Source: Lewinellaceae bacterium
Lineage (GTDB): Bacteria; Bacteroidota; Bacteroidia; Chitinophagales; Saprospiraceae
Reading direction: 5' to 3'
Assembly: GCA_020636195.1 (NCBI GenBank)
Contig: JACJYH010000001.1
Span: forward strand, 310,001-374,000
DNA length: 64,000 bases
The notes beneath the pieces are model-generated. The model had not been told where the DNA came from. It saw only the letters and a list, made by a program, of their open reading frames with translations, and ran no database searches. Shown here piece after piece: positions 1 through 7,537 of this stretch (positions are counted from its first letter, which is position 1; every line of letters begins with the position of its first letter). The position numbers were made by a program, and so were the translations under genes.

Positions 1-899
1 TTTGTTTTAGCATCTGCATCCTTAGCAACGTTGAAGAAAAAAGGCTCCGCACCCAACCGAAAAGCTGTGATATACAATGTCATAAATACGCCCAACCGAT
101 ATGAAGCTGAGTAAATACCATTAATATCACTGCCTAAAACCTGAGAGATATACAACTTATCAAAGTTCTCATTCACTATGAAAGCGATACCTCCTATCAT
201 GATCGGCAATCCATATTGTAGCATGCGATGCCAAATATCTTTATCAAAACTAAAACGAATAGACCTAAATTCTTTAACCAATAATAGGATGGTCAGAGCA
301 CTTGCTACAAAATTTGCCAACACAATATGGAAGACACCCGGTGAATAACCTGTATAAAAGTATTTGGCCCATGAAAATGGCAAAGTTTGCTTAGGTAAGT
401 ATATGAGAAAAATAAAGGTGAGAATAAAGTACACCACTACATTGATACACTTGATCAATAAATACTTCCAAGGTCTGTGCGTGACCCTTATGATAGCCAA
501 AGGAATGATAGCCCAAGCATCTAAAACAGTGGTGAGTATGAGAATTTTAATGACATTCTGATCATCAAATCCTGACCATTTTGTGATCGTTGCAGCAAAT
601 AGTAATCCCAAAGCAGAAAATGCTACTGTATTCACAAGTATAATGGAAAAGCTATGATGGATAATAGATGATTTATTTTCCTCCAAATTATAAAATCTAA
701 AAAAAGACGTTTCCATGCCCATGGACAAAAAGGCATTGATGAATGCTGCATAGATAAACCAATTGGTTTGGTCCGAGAATCCTTTCGTTGTCAATGCGGT
801 CGTAAACACAGCCGTCAAAATAAACGTGATCACTCGTGGCAGTACCGCTGCCAAACCATACACTGATGTATCTTTTATTAAACTTTTATAACTATCCAA
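1..899 (-). CDS. Polysaccharide/lipid-linked oligosaccharide flippase, 3' part outside window
   Basis: The minus strand is open from a TTG codon at 899 to the window edge, so about 299 N-terminal residues are visible and the C-terminus is missing. An in-frame TAG lies three codons upstream of the TTG, and no ATG occurs until about 60 residues in, so TTG (897-899) is the likely start. The translation is strongly hydrophobic with repeated membrane helices. It contains the pattern of Wzx/MATE-like exporters: an N-terminal 'DTSVYGLAAVLPR' stretch, a 'METSFFRFY' segment, and later 'GLPIMIGGIAFIVNENFDK' followed by 'GIYSASYRLGVF'. Known members of this superfamily flip undecaprenyl-linked sugar units across the inner membrane for capsule, O-antigen or exopolysaccharide assembly. 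No sugar gene neighbours are visible here, so the substrate cannot be named. Family call fairly sure; start codon less so. Confidence 0.8.
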   Translation of the reverse strand, partial: MDSYKSLIKDTSVYGLAAVLPRVITFILTAVFTTALTTKGFSDQTNWFIYAAFINAFLSMGMETSFFRFYNLEENKSSIIHHSFSIILVNTVAFSALGLLFAATITKWSGFDDQNVIKILILTTVLDAWAIIPLAIIRVTHRPWKYLLIKCINVVVYFILTFIFLIYLPKQTLPFSWAKYFYTGYSPGVFHIVLANFVASALTILLLVKEFRSIRFSFDKDIWHRMLQYGLPIMIGGIAFIVNENFDKLYISQVLGSDINGIYSASYRLGVFMTLYITAFRLGAEPFFFNVAKDADAKT

Positions 900-1202
900 T
901 GATCCGATCTAAATCTTTGACAAAGGTATGGTGACTTTTTCATTTCGCAGCAGTTCACCCACATTCTATTTAAAACCAGTGGAAAATTGAAGTCCGGTTG
1001 TTCTATCCATTTTTGTTTAAAGATTTTGAACCAATCTTTCATGATTAATCCATTTTTAGTCAATATTTTACATCTATAGACAATTTTTAGCATCTAAATT
1101 AGTTATCTATCAAAGTATATTCTTTTCCAAATTTCATTAAAAAAACAACAGAGTTCAAAATTATCCTTAATTTTACATCTTAATACAAAATCAATCAAGA
1201 AA
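900..1202. other. Divergent intergenic region without a supported gene
   Basis: This region separates the minus-strand flippase from the plus-strand coiled-coil gene and must carry both promoters. The only open frame of any length is a 71-codon minus-strand stretch (878-1093). It overlaps the flippase start in another frame and has no recognisable domain. AT-rich sequence precedes the start at 1203. No clear TAnnTTTG box or hairpin was found. Confidence 0.5.
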
Positions 1203-2228
1203 ATGGGCATTTTTAGTTCACTAAAAAAATTATTTTTTACAACTGAGTCTGTTGCAAAATCTGCTGTAGAAAAATCTGTTGAATTTACTAAAGAAAAAGC
1301 AGAAACTGCTTGGGAAAAAACCAAAGATATCGCGGAAGACGCAAAGGTAAAATTGGACGACCTCAGTGAAAAGTCTGCAGATGCTATGGAGTCTGCTTGG
1401 GAAAAAACCAAAGATATTGCCGAAGATGCCAAAGATAAGGCGGATGTCATGATGCATAAAGCAGGAGAAACTTTATCCCAAGTAAAAGACAAAGCCGAAG
1501 ATATCACTGAAGATACAGCATCATATCTGTCCAAAAAATTCGATGATGTGAAAGAGAGCGCATCAAAGATGATGGATGAAGGAATGGAAAAAGGTGAGCA
1601 AGTGATAAAAAGTGTCAAAGAATCCACAGAAAGTTCCTTTGATTCAGCTAAAGAAACGGCTGCAGGATTTGGAAAAACTCTTCACGATACTTCGGGTTCA
1701 GTCATTGACAAGGCTTCAGATCTCTTCAATAAAGCTAAAGCCACCGCAGGAGAAGCTGTGGACAAAATCGCTGAAAGTGAATTTGTACAGAAAGCTGGTG
1801 ATTTTACAGAGAAAGTAGGTGAGAAGGTGGTGGAAAAATCAGATGCAGCTTGGGATTCTATTGACAAGGCTAAAGATGTGATCGCTGACAAAGCCAAGGA
1901 CGTCGCCGGAAAAATCTCTGATAAATTTGATGAAACCGTAGAAAAAGCAGAGAAATTTTTAGCTGAAGAAGATGCAAAGCCCAAAAAGGAATTTGCCGAT
2001 GAAACATTGACAACAGGTCCTTCATTGATGGATGGAAAAGATGATTTTTTTAAGAAAGCTAGTGCATATGCTGATGGCGATTATGATGCTTTCAGCGAAG
2101 GAAAAATCACCATTTCGAAGGATGTCAACCCATCCAATAAGCCCATTGCAAAAGCAGGTGGACAAGATGACACAGATGGTGATGGCAATGAATTGATAGA
2201 TGATGCAATAATTATAGATAACGGCTAG
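1203..2228 (+). CDS. Long amphipathic-helix (LEA/apolipoprotein-like) protein
   Basis: A 341-residue protein, very rich in Lys, Glu, Asp and Ala, with almost no Cys or Pro in its first 260 residues. It is built of imperfect amphipathic repeats such as 'AWEKTKDIAEDAK', which appears twice near residues 37 and 65, with further 'DKAKDVAGKISDK' type units later. This composition predicts continuous helix or coiled coil like LEA, YtxH-tail or apolipoprotein-type proteins. There is no signal peptide beyond a short hydrophobic start ('IFSSLKKLFFTT'), which could act as a membrane or lipid anchor. The tail after about residue 300 is acidic ('GGQDDTDGDGNELIDD'). It lies 29 bp upstream of an ECF sigma gene on the same strand, so co-transcription is likely and a stress role is plausible, but the function is inferred only from composition. 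Confidence 0.75.
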   Translation: MGIFSSLKKLFFTTESVAKSAVEKSVEFTKEKAETAWEKTKDIAEDAKVKLDDLSEKSADAMESAWEKTKDIAEDAKDKADVMMHKAGETLSQVKDKAEDITEDTASYLSKKFDDVKESASKMMDEGMEKGEQVIKSVKESTESSFDSAKETAAGFGKTLHDTSGSVIDKASDLFNKAKATAGEAVDKIAESEFVQKAGDFTEKVGEKVVEKSDAAWDSIDKAKDVIADKAKDVAGKISDKFDETVEKAEKFLAEEDAKPKKEFADETLTTGPSLMDGKDDFFKKASAYADGDYDAFSEGKITISKDVNPSNKPIAKAGGQDDTDGDGNELIDDAIIIDNG

Positions 2229-2257
2229 TAAAGTCGACCAATGAATTAATATTTTTT

Positions 2258-2818
2258 ATGTCACCTCTGATCATAAACGGAAAAACTGAAAAGGAGCTAA
2301 TAAAAGCAGCCCTAGGTGGAGACCGAAAGTCTCAGAAGGACATATTTCACCTATATGCATCAAAAATGCTGGCCGTCAGCTATCGCTACGCAAAAGATAA
2401 AGCTGAAGCAGAAGACATATTGCAAGATGCCTTTATAAAAGTATTTACCAATCTTCAAGATTTTGAATTTAAAGGTTCTTTTGAAGGATGGATCAGAAAG
2501 ATTGTCGTCAACACTGCTATAAAGTTTAATCTCAAAAGGTATCATGCTTACGAAGAGAAAAAAATGGAACAAATCCAAGAAGATTGGGAGAATCCTGAAG
2601 TCTTCTCAAACTTAGCAGAGATCGATTTATTACACCTTATCCAGGAACTTCCTGATGGCTATAAGATGGTATTCAACTTGTATGCAATCGAAGGATATTC
2701 ACATAAAGAAATTGCTGAGATGTGCTACATTGAGGAATCCACTTCTAGGTCACAATTGGCAAAGGCGCGTAAAATTTTACAACAAAAAGTAAAGGGTTTA
2801 TTATTTTTGGCCGTATGA
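2258..2818 (+). CDS. ECF-type RNA polymerase sigma-70 factor
   Basis: A 186-residue protein with the two-domain layout of extracytoplasmic-function sigma factors. Region 2 spans about residues 28-95: 'YASKMLAVSYRYAKDKAEAE' leads into 'DILQDAFIKVF', the core-binding helix and -10 recognition segment. Region 4 spans about 130-178: 'LPDGYKMVFNLYAIEGYSHK', then the helix-turn-helix around 'EIAEMCYIEESTSRSQLAKA'. The length is normal for the family. Its stop overlaps the start of the next gene by four bases (ATGA at 2815-2818), which indicates translational coupling. That neighbour has a soluble N-terminus and one membrane helix, as expected of a cognate regulator. The sigma factor should therefore answer an envelope signal; its regulon cannot be read from the window. 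Confidence 0.93.
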   Translation: MSPLIINGKTEKELIKAALGGDRKSQKDIFHLYASKMLAVSYRYAKDKAEAEDILQDAFIKVFTNLQDFEFKGSFEGWIRKIVVNTAIKFNLKRYHAYEEKKMEQIQEDWENPEVFSNLAEIDLLHLIQELPDGYKMVFNLYAIEGYSHKEIAEMCYIEESTSRSQLAKARKILQQKVKGLLFLAV

Positions 2819-4200
2819 GTATAATAGATAAAATATTTAAACATAAACTTGAACACCATACAATGGATGTTTCACATGATTTATGGAACAAAATAGAATC
2901 AAATCTACCCGATCAAAAGCATAAAAAATGGCTTCCAATCATCGGCATTTCTACATTTTTATTGATCGCTTCAATTGCCGCAGGAATTAGTTTATACTTC
3001 TATTCTGACTCTGCTGTTAAAACATCAAATTCACACGCACCTACTAATATTGCACAAACTACTATCGACGAAAGTAAAGTAATACCTGAAAACACCAATT
3101 TTTCTTCATCAGACGCGGCTCCTTTACAGACTAAATCGGAACTTTCATCAGCAAGCTATGTGAAACATGACGTTGATGTTCATCCATACACAGTTGAGAA
3201 TCAAAATAATAATGAAAATGTTTCCAATGATGTAGATATCAACATGGTATCTGAATCTGGTAAAGGTAATTCCAAGGTTATAGAATCTACATCAACAATT
3301 GCATCTTCTGCATTAATTGTCGAGCATGCGCAAGAATTGGTAAGTTTACCATTCACAAATCACTCTTTAGACAAACTGTCTGAAAAAGAATTTGGCGTGC
3401 AGTCAATGGAAGATTCTGGCGTATCCATCTTTAAAAAAGTAGATGTAAAACCATGTCCGTTTGGAGAATCAGATAAATTTAAACGATTAGACTTCTATGT
3501 TTCTCCGGAATATGCTTTGCGTAGTCTTTATGCTGAATCTGACCGACAAGATTACATGCAAATGCGCAAAACGACAGAAAGTAGTAAATTATCCTACTCT
3601 ATGGGTCTCCGATTTGGTTATAGTGTAGGTTATCGATGGAACATCATGACTGGGTTGAATTTTTCAAAAATCAATGAAAGTTTTGAATACATCGATCCTG
3701 AGTCCGTTTCTACACGAGTTATCACGACTAAAGATTATATCATTGTCAACGGTGTAAAAGTGGATAGCACTACTAAAGAAGAAATTGTAGAAATTCCGGG
3801 AACGGAAAAAATGTATATCAACAATTCATACAAAACCTTGGATATCCCTTTGATGGGCCGATATATTTTACAATCCAATGAGAAGTACAGTATTTCTGCC
3901 ATTGGCGGCGCTCTGATCAATCTTTCATTTACGACTAAAGGCAAGATTATTTCCCCATATACTTCTAAGCCTGATGACATCACCACAGGTTCTGAATTTG
4001 CTCAAAAGAGCTTTAAAACCAATATCGGAGCCACTTTAATTGGAGGAGTCAGTTTCGCATACTTTTTATCGCCATCGGTTGATGTGCTCGTCGAACCAAC
4101 AGTAAAGTTTCAACCGACATTTCTTACTTATGGAAGTTTCCCTGTGCTACAGCGGTATGCCACTTTCGGTGTTGCAATGGGATTCAGATATAGATTTTAA
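2815..4200 (+). CDS. Membrane-anchored partner of the sigma factor with C-terminal outer-membrane beta-barrel-like domain
   Basis: A 461-residue protein beginning inside the sigma gene's stop codon. Residues 1-38 are soluble and charged ('DKIFKHKLEHHTMDVSHDLW'). Residues about 41-64 form one membrane helix ('WLPIIGISTFLLIASIAAGI'). A long Ser/Thr/Asn-rich low-complexity stretch runs to about residue 210. The remaining 250 residues show alternating aromatic/hydrophobic strands ending in 'FGVAMGFRYRF', a terminal aromatic typical of small outer-membrane barrels (PorT/OmpW-like). The N-terminal layout and gene coupling resemble a Bacteroidota anti-sigma factor, but a terminal barrel is not part of a classic anti-sigma. 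The protein may span the periplasm from inner to outer membrane. Function as sigma regulator is inference from gene order. Confidence 0.75.
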   Translation: MSIIDKIFKHKLEHHTMDVSHDLWNKIESNLPDQKHKKWLPIIGISTFLLIASIAAGISLYFYSDSAVKTSNSHAPTNIAQTTIDESKVIPENTNFSSSDAAPLQTKSELSSASYVKHDVDVHPYTVENQNNNENVSNDVDINMVSESGKGNSKVIESTSTIASSALIVEHAQELVSLPFTNHSLDKLSEKEFGVQSMEDSGVSIFKKVDVKPCPFGESDKFKRLDFYVSPEYALRSLYAESDRQDYMQMRKTTESSKLSYSMGLRFGYSVGYRWNIMTGLNFSKINESFEYIDPESVSTRVITTKDYIIVNGVKVDSTTKEEIVEIPGTEKMYINNSYKTLDIPLMGRYILQSNEKYSISAIGGALINLSFTTKGKIISPYTSKPDDITTGSEFAQKSFKTNIGATLIGGVSFAYFLSPSVDVLVEPTVKFQPTFLTYGSFPVLQRYATFGVAMGFRYRF

Positions 4201-4289
4201 AATTTTTTTTATAAATTTTATACCTGCGGGCAGCGTTTTGCCTGTTACTTGAGTCTATATCATACACCAAAGAATACGGTTTAAAATTT

Positions 4290-5228
4290 ATGCATCGCTT
4301 TTTTGTTTTATATTTCATCATATTATTCACTTCTTGCCAAGAAGATTCGATTATTTTTATTCCTGACCAAACCAAGGAAATCAATAGAGATGTAGTCTTC
4401 TCAAAAATCATTGGAGAAAAACCATATTATTTTATTCCAAATATTGATGGAAAATACATACAAATTGCGGATTACTTGATAAAAATAGATTCAAATACCT
4501 TACGTGATAACAAGGGAAATAGTGTAAATAATGATATAAGGCTGGAGTTCACTGATTTCACAGAAGATAAACTCCATTTGTTAAGTTCAAACCCGCCCAA
4601 ATTGGCTCATAGTTCATCTGAAATATTGCATTACTTTCGGATAGCTATCTATCATGGTAATGACACGCTCTATAACATCTCAAGTCCAATAGAAATTTAT
4701 ATCCTCACACCGAATCAAGTAGGCCAAGATGAGTTGTTTTATTCTTTTGACAGGACTAAAAACGATTGGTATCAAGGTGTAGATCAAAACAACATAGAAT
4801 TTAATCAATGGAACATCATTCAAAATGAACAAATGTATCATGTTTCGGGATATAAAATATCGTTGAATAGCTTAAAATCACAAGAGTTCTGTATTGTAAA
4901 AAACCCAATTGTTTCTAATCAAGAATACTATGTAAAATGCACTTTGACTGCAGAATTTGATCAATTAAATACATTGGTTTATTTTGTAAATAAGGAAGGA
5001 AATAGCTTTATTCCGCTTCAATTCCAGGAGGGAACTAGATTATTCACTTCATCTATTCCTAGCTATAACAAGGATAATTTGGGTGATATTGTAGTTTTTT
5101 CAGACTTAGGTGAAGAAAAATACTATTTTGGCACGACAAATGCTGTGATAGGTGAGAATACCGCATACACCATTCAACCTAAGAAAACAGCCAATGAAGA
5201 TATAAAGGCTAAAATGTTAGCTTTATAA
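4290..5228 (+). CDS. Hypothetical lipoprotein
   Basis: A 312-residue protein beginning with a lipoprotein signal peptide: hydrophobic residues 4-13, then 'LFTSCQED' with Cys16 as the lipidation site. The rest is mostly predicted beta structure, rich in Asn, Tyr and Ile. I recognise no domain. It follows the sigma/beta-barrel pair by 89 bp on the same strand and is closed by a strong terminator at 5273-5309, so it may be the last gene of that transcription unit. If so, it may be an envelope protein under the same control. The role is unknown. Confidence 0.75.
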   Translation: MHRFFVLYFIILFTSCQEDSIIFIPDQTKEINRDVVFSKIIGEKPYYFIPNIDGKYIQIADYLIKIDSNTLRDNKGNSVNNDIRLEFTDFTEDKLHLLSSNPPKLAHSSSEILHYFRIAIYHGNDTLYNISSPIEIYILTPNQVGQDELFYSFDRTKNDWYQGVDQNNIEFNQWNIIQNEQMYHVSGYKISLNSLKSQEFCIVKNPIVSNQEYYVKCTLTAEFDQLNTLVYFVNKEGNSFIPLQFQEGTRLFTSSIPSYNKDNLGDIVVFSDLGEEKYYFGTTNAVIGENTAYTIQPKKTANEDIKAKMLAL

Positions 5229-5272
5229 GTAGAAAAAGTACTTTTCGTATTTTTTTTTCGTAAATGGGAACC

Positions 5273-5309
5273 GCCTGTCTGGAATGTCTTTTCAGACAGG
5301 CTTTTTTTT
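5273..5309 (+). terminator. Rho-independent terminator
   Basis: Nine-base stem GCCTGTCTG (5273-5281) pairs perfectly with CAGACAGGC (5293-5301) across an 11-nt loop and is followed directly by eight T residues. It lies 45 bp after the lipoprotein stop and ends the plus-strand unit that begins near 1203. Confidence 0.88.
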
Positions 5310-5396
5310 GCTTTTTATTGAGACTATTTATTTTTCTCTCCACCTTGTTTGCTAGAATTTCAGGTCTGACTTTAGGAAAAATTGCGTTCAACGAAG

Positions 5397-5404
5397 TATA
5401 TTTG
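5397..5404 (+). promoter_or_regulatory. Candidate Bacteroidota -7 promoter element (TATATTTG)
   Basis: TATATTTG matches the Bacteroidota housekeeping -7 consensus TAnnTTTG and lies 30 bp upstream of the ATG of the NuoE-NuoF fusion gene, just after the terminator of the preceding unit. No TTTG -33 box at the usual spacing was found, so the call rests on the -7 match and position. Confidence 0.45.
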
Positions 5405-5434
5405 TAGTCATTTCCATAGTAAATAAAATCAGCC

Positions 5435-7087
5435 ATGTCAAAGAATTTAAGCGAGCTTTCAGGTAGAAAAGGATTAAGGGACAATCTCTTTGATCGAATT
5501 GGGGAGTTATCTAATGATACCCCTTCTTTAAAAGATTTTGAAGATTTGGCAAAAGAATATAAAATTGGCACAGCAAATGTGTACGGATCCACTACTTTTT
5601 ATGACTTCACTCGACCCTCCAATCGTGGTAAGAAAATTTATATTTGCAATGGAAGTGCTTGCATGACGGCAGGAACTCAAGCCAATCTAAAAAATAATAT
5701 ATTAAATCATTTTAATGACAATGAAATCGGGGAAATGTGCTGCCTGGGCAGATGTTATGAAAATAGTGCTTTCCATCTCAATGGTGTAAATTTTTCGGGT
5801 TCCGATCAAAATATTTCAGAAATAATAACAGGTGTTTCCAAACATCAAAGCTTTTGTCAAGTGTATTCTTCAGGAAAGCCTATACTCACTGGAAATGACC
5901 TTTCTGATGTTAGTACGTTCAAATCGCTCCTGTACAAACTTTTGGATAATTCCCCTGAAGACCTATTGGAAGAAATTAAAATAGCCAATGTACGTGGTCG
6001 AGGTGGAGCCGGCTTCCCAATGCATATAAAACTCAATGGTTGCAAACAAGCAAACAGTGTGGATGGTAGAAAATTTATTGTCTGTAATGCTGATGAGGGA
6101 GATCCCGGTGCATTTAGCGATAGATACTTGATGGAATTGCAGCCGTACAAGGTATTATTAGGAATGGTGATGGCAGGATATATCACAGGAGCCGATTGGG
6201 GCGTACTGTATATCAGAGCAGAATATCCTGAGTGCATACACATGATACAAGAGTCCATTGCTCAATTAATGGCGGATGGATTGCTGGGTGAAAATATAAT
6301 GGATAGTGGTTTTTCATTTTATTTCAAAGTGATCAAGGCACAAGGTGCCTACATCTGCGGAGAAGAAACAGCCTTGATTTCTTCCATTGAAGGTCAGCGA
6401 CCTGAGGTCAGAGTTCGTCCACCTTTTCCTGTTGTAGAAGGTTTGTTTAATCGTCCTACTGTAGTACAAAATGTAGAAACGTTAGCTTGCTTACCATTTA
6501 TTTTATCTCATGGTGGTGGTGCTTTCTCACAAATCGGCACGGAAAAATCTAAAGGGACAAAATTAGTAAGCTTGGACAGCCATTTTCAAAAACCTGGATT
6601 GTATGAAGTAGAGATGGGGCATTCTTTATCGCATTTGCTAAACGAAATGGCGGGCGGATTTTCAAAACCTGTAAAAGCTTTGCACATCGGAGGGCCATTA
6701 GGTGGTTTAGTGCCTGTTGAAAAAATTTCAGAATTGACCGTAGATTTTGAATCATTCTCCAAAGCGGGATTTTTATTGGGACACGCATCAGTGGTTTGCA
6801 TACCTCGAGATTTTCCTCTGATTACCTACCTTAGACATCTTTTTGAGTTTACGGCACATGAAAGCTGTGGAAAATGTTTCCCTTGTCGACTAGGTTCTAC
6901 TCGTGGTGCAGAATTGCTTAAAAAGGCAGAAAATGATGGATATAAGATTGATGCACAACTCTTTCAAGATTTATTATTCACTTTGGAAAAAGGATCTCTT
7001 TGTGCCTTAGGAGGTGGTTTGCCACTACCTGTGAAAAATGCATTACAATATTTTCAGGAGGAACTTCGAATGTATTTTCAAGAGTAA
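5435..7087 (+). CDS. NADH:acceptor oxidoreductase diaphorase subunit, NuoE-NuoF fusion (HoxF/FdsB-like)
   Basis: A 550-residue fusion of two complex-I-type electron input modules. Residues about 1-120 are a thioredoxin-like [2Fe-2S] domain with ligands C71/C76 ('CNGSAC') and C103/C107 ('CLGRC'). From about residue 160 it is NuoF-like: the glycine-rich FMN/NADH site 'RGRGGAGFP' (187-195), 'CNADEGDPGAFSDR', 'YICGEETALISSIEGQRP', an SLBB region, and a C-terminal [4Fe-4S] cluster motif 'ESCGKCFPCRLGSTR' with a later fourth Cys in 'SLCALGG'. Such fusions oxidise NADH, or reduce NAD+, as the diaphorase of soluble [NiFe]-hydrogenases or NAD-dependent formate dehydrogenases. No hydrogenase or formate dehydrogenase catalytic subunit is in this window, so the partner is unknown. 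The key cofactor residues are all present, so it looks functional. Confidence 0.92.
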   Translation: MSKNLSELSGRKGLRDNLFDRIGELSNDTPSLKDFEDLAKEYKIGTANVYGSTTFYDFTRPSNRGKKIYICNGSACMTAGTQANLKNNILNHFNDNEIGEMCCLGRCYENSAFHLNGVNFSGSDQNISEIITGVSKHQSFCQVYSSGKPILTGNDLSDVSTFKSLLYKLLDNSPEDLLEEIKIANVRGRGGAGFPMHIKLNGCKQANSVDGRKFIVCNADEGDPGAFSDRYLMELQPYKVLLGMVMAGYITGADWGVLYIRAEYPECIHMIQESIAQLMADGLLGENIMDSGFSFYFKVIKAQGAYICGEETALISSIEGQRPEVRVRPPFPVVEGLFNRPTVVQNVETLACLPFILSHGGGAFSQIGTEKSKGTKLVSLDSHFQKPGLYEVEMGHSLSHLLNEMAGGFSKPVKALHIGGPLGGLVPVEKISELTVDFESFSKAGFLLGHASVVCIPRDFPLITYLRHLFEFTAHESCGKCFPCRLGSTRGAELLKKAENDGYKIDAQLFQDLLFTLEKGSLCALGGGLPLPVKNALQYFQEELRMYFQE

Positions 7088-7140
7088 GAACGTTTATTTC
7101 AATTTAGAATAGCATTAAGGTAGAAAGGGCTAAAAGAAAT

Positions 7141-7302
7141 ATGACTCAAGAAGAGTTAGCAAAATTGATTTCCGTCAGTAGACAAACTATTAATGCCCTG
7201 GAAGCGAATAAATATGTTTCTTCTACTGTCTTAGCCCTTAAGATTGCTAAAGTCTTCGATAAAAATGTTGAGGAGATATTCCAACTTGAAGATCAAGATT
7301 AA
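7141..7302 (+). CDS. Small Cro/CI-type (XRE) HTH regulator, possible ATT start at 7114
   Basis: From ATG 7141 this encodes 53 residues starting 'MTQEELAKLISVSRQTINAL', the helix-turn-helix core of the short YgzD/YozG-like XRE regulators, followed by a typical 'KIAKVFDKNVEEIFQLED' tail. Family members normally start about ten residues earlier (MKN.I+..R...NMTQEEL). Here the frame continues upstream as 'IKVERAKRNMTQ' to an ATT at 7114-7116, with a stop codon (TAG) two codons before it. Either a rare ATT initiates translation or the N-terminal helix has lost its ATG. It sits 53 bp downstream of the NuoE-NuoF fusion on the same strand. Target genes are unknown. Confidence 0.8.
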   Translation: MTQEELAKLISVSRQTINALEANKYVSSTVLALKIAKVFDKNVEEIFQLEDQD

Positions 7303-7537
7303 AACCTTAACCCTATTATTGCAGATTTTCTTTGAGATGATAGAAAGTTATTGCGATTTGAAACAGTAACTATCAGATGTAATAAAAGGATATCTACACC
7401 TTAAAATTATAACATTCTGTCATTCAGGTGACACATTTCATGAAGAAACTCACTTGAACACAAAAATAGTATTAGAGCAAAGAAATATTGATATTATTCG
7501 TTCCGTTCACAAAACTATATTAAAAAATTTTGGAGTG

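Noticed and set aside
878..1093. 71-codon minus-strand frame overlapping the flippase start
   Set aside because: No domain, no ribosome-binding site, and it conflicts with the flippase frame.
1103..1984. Minus-strand Ser/Ala/Phe-rich frames opposite the coiled-coil gene
   Set aside because: They are the reverse of Lys/Glu/Ala-rich codons. The plus frame is longer, has a sensible start and shares an operon with the sigma gene.
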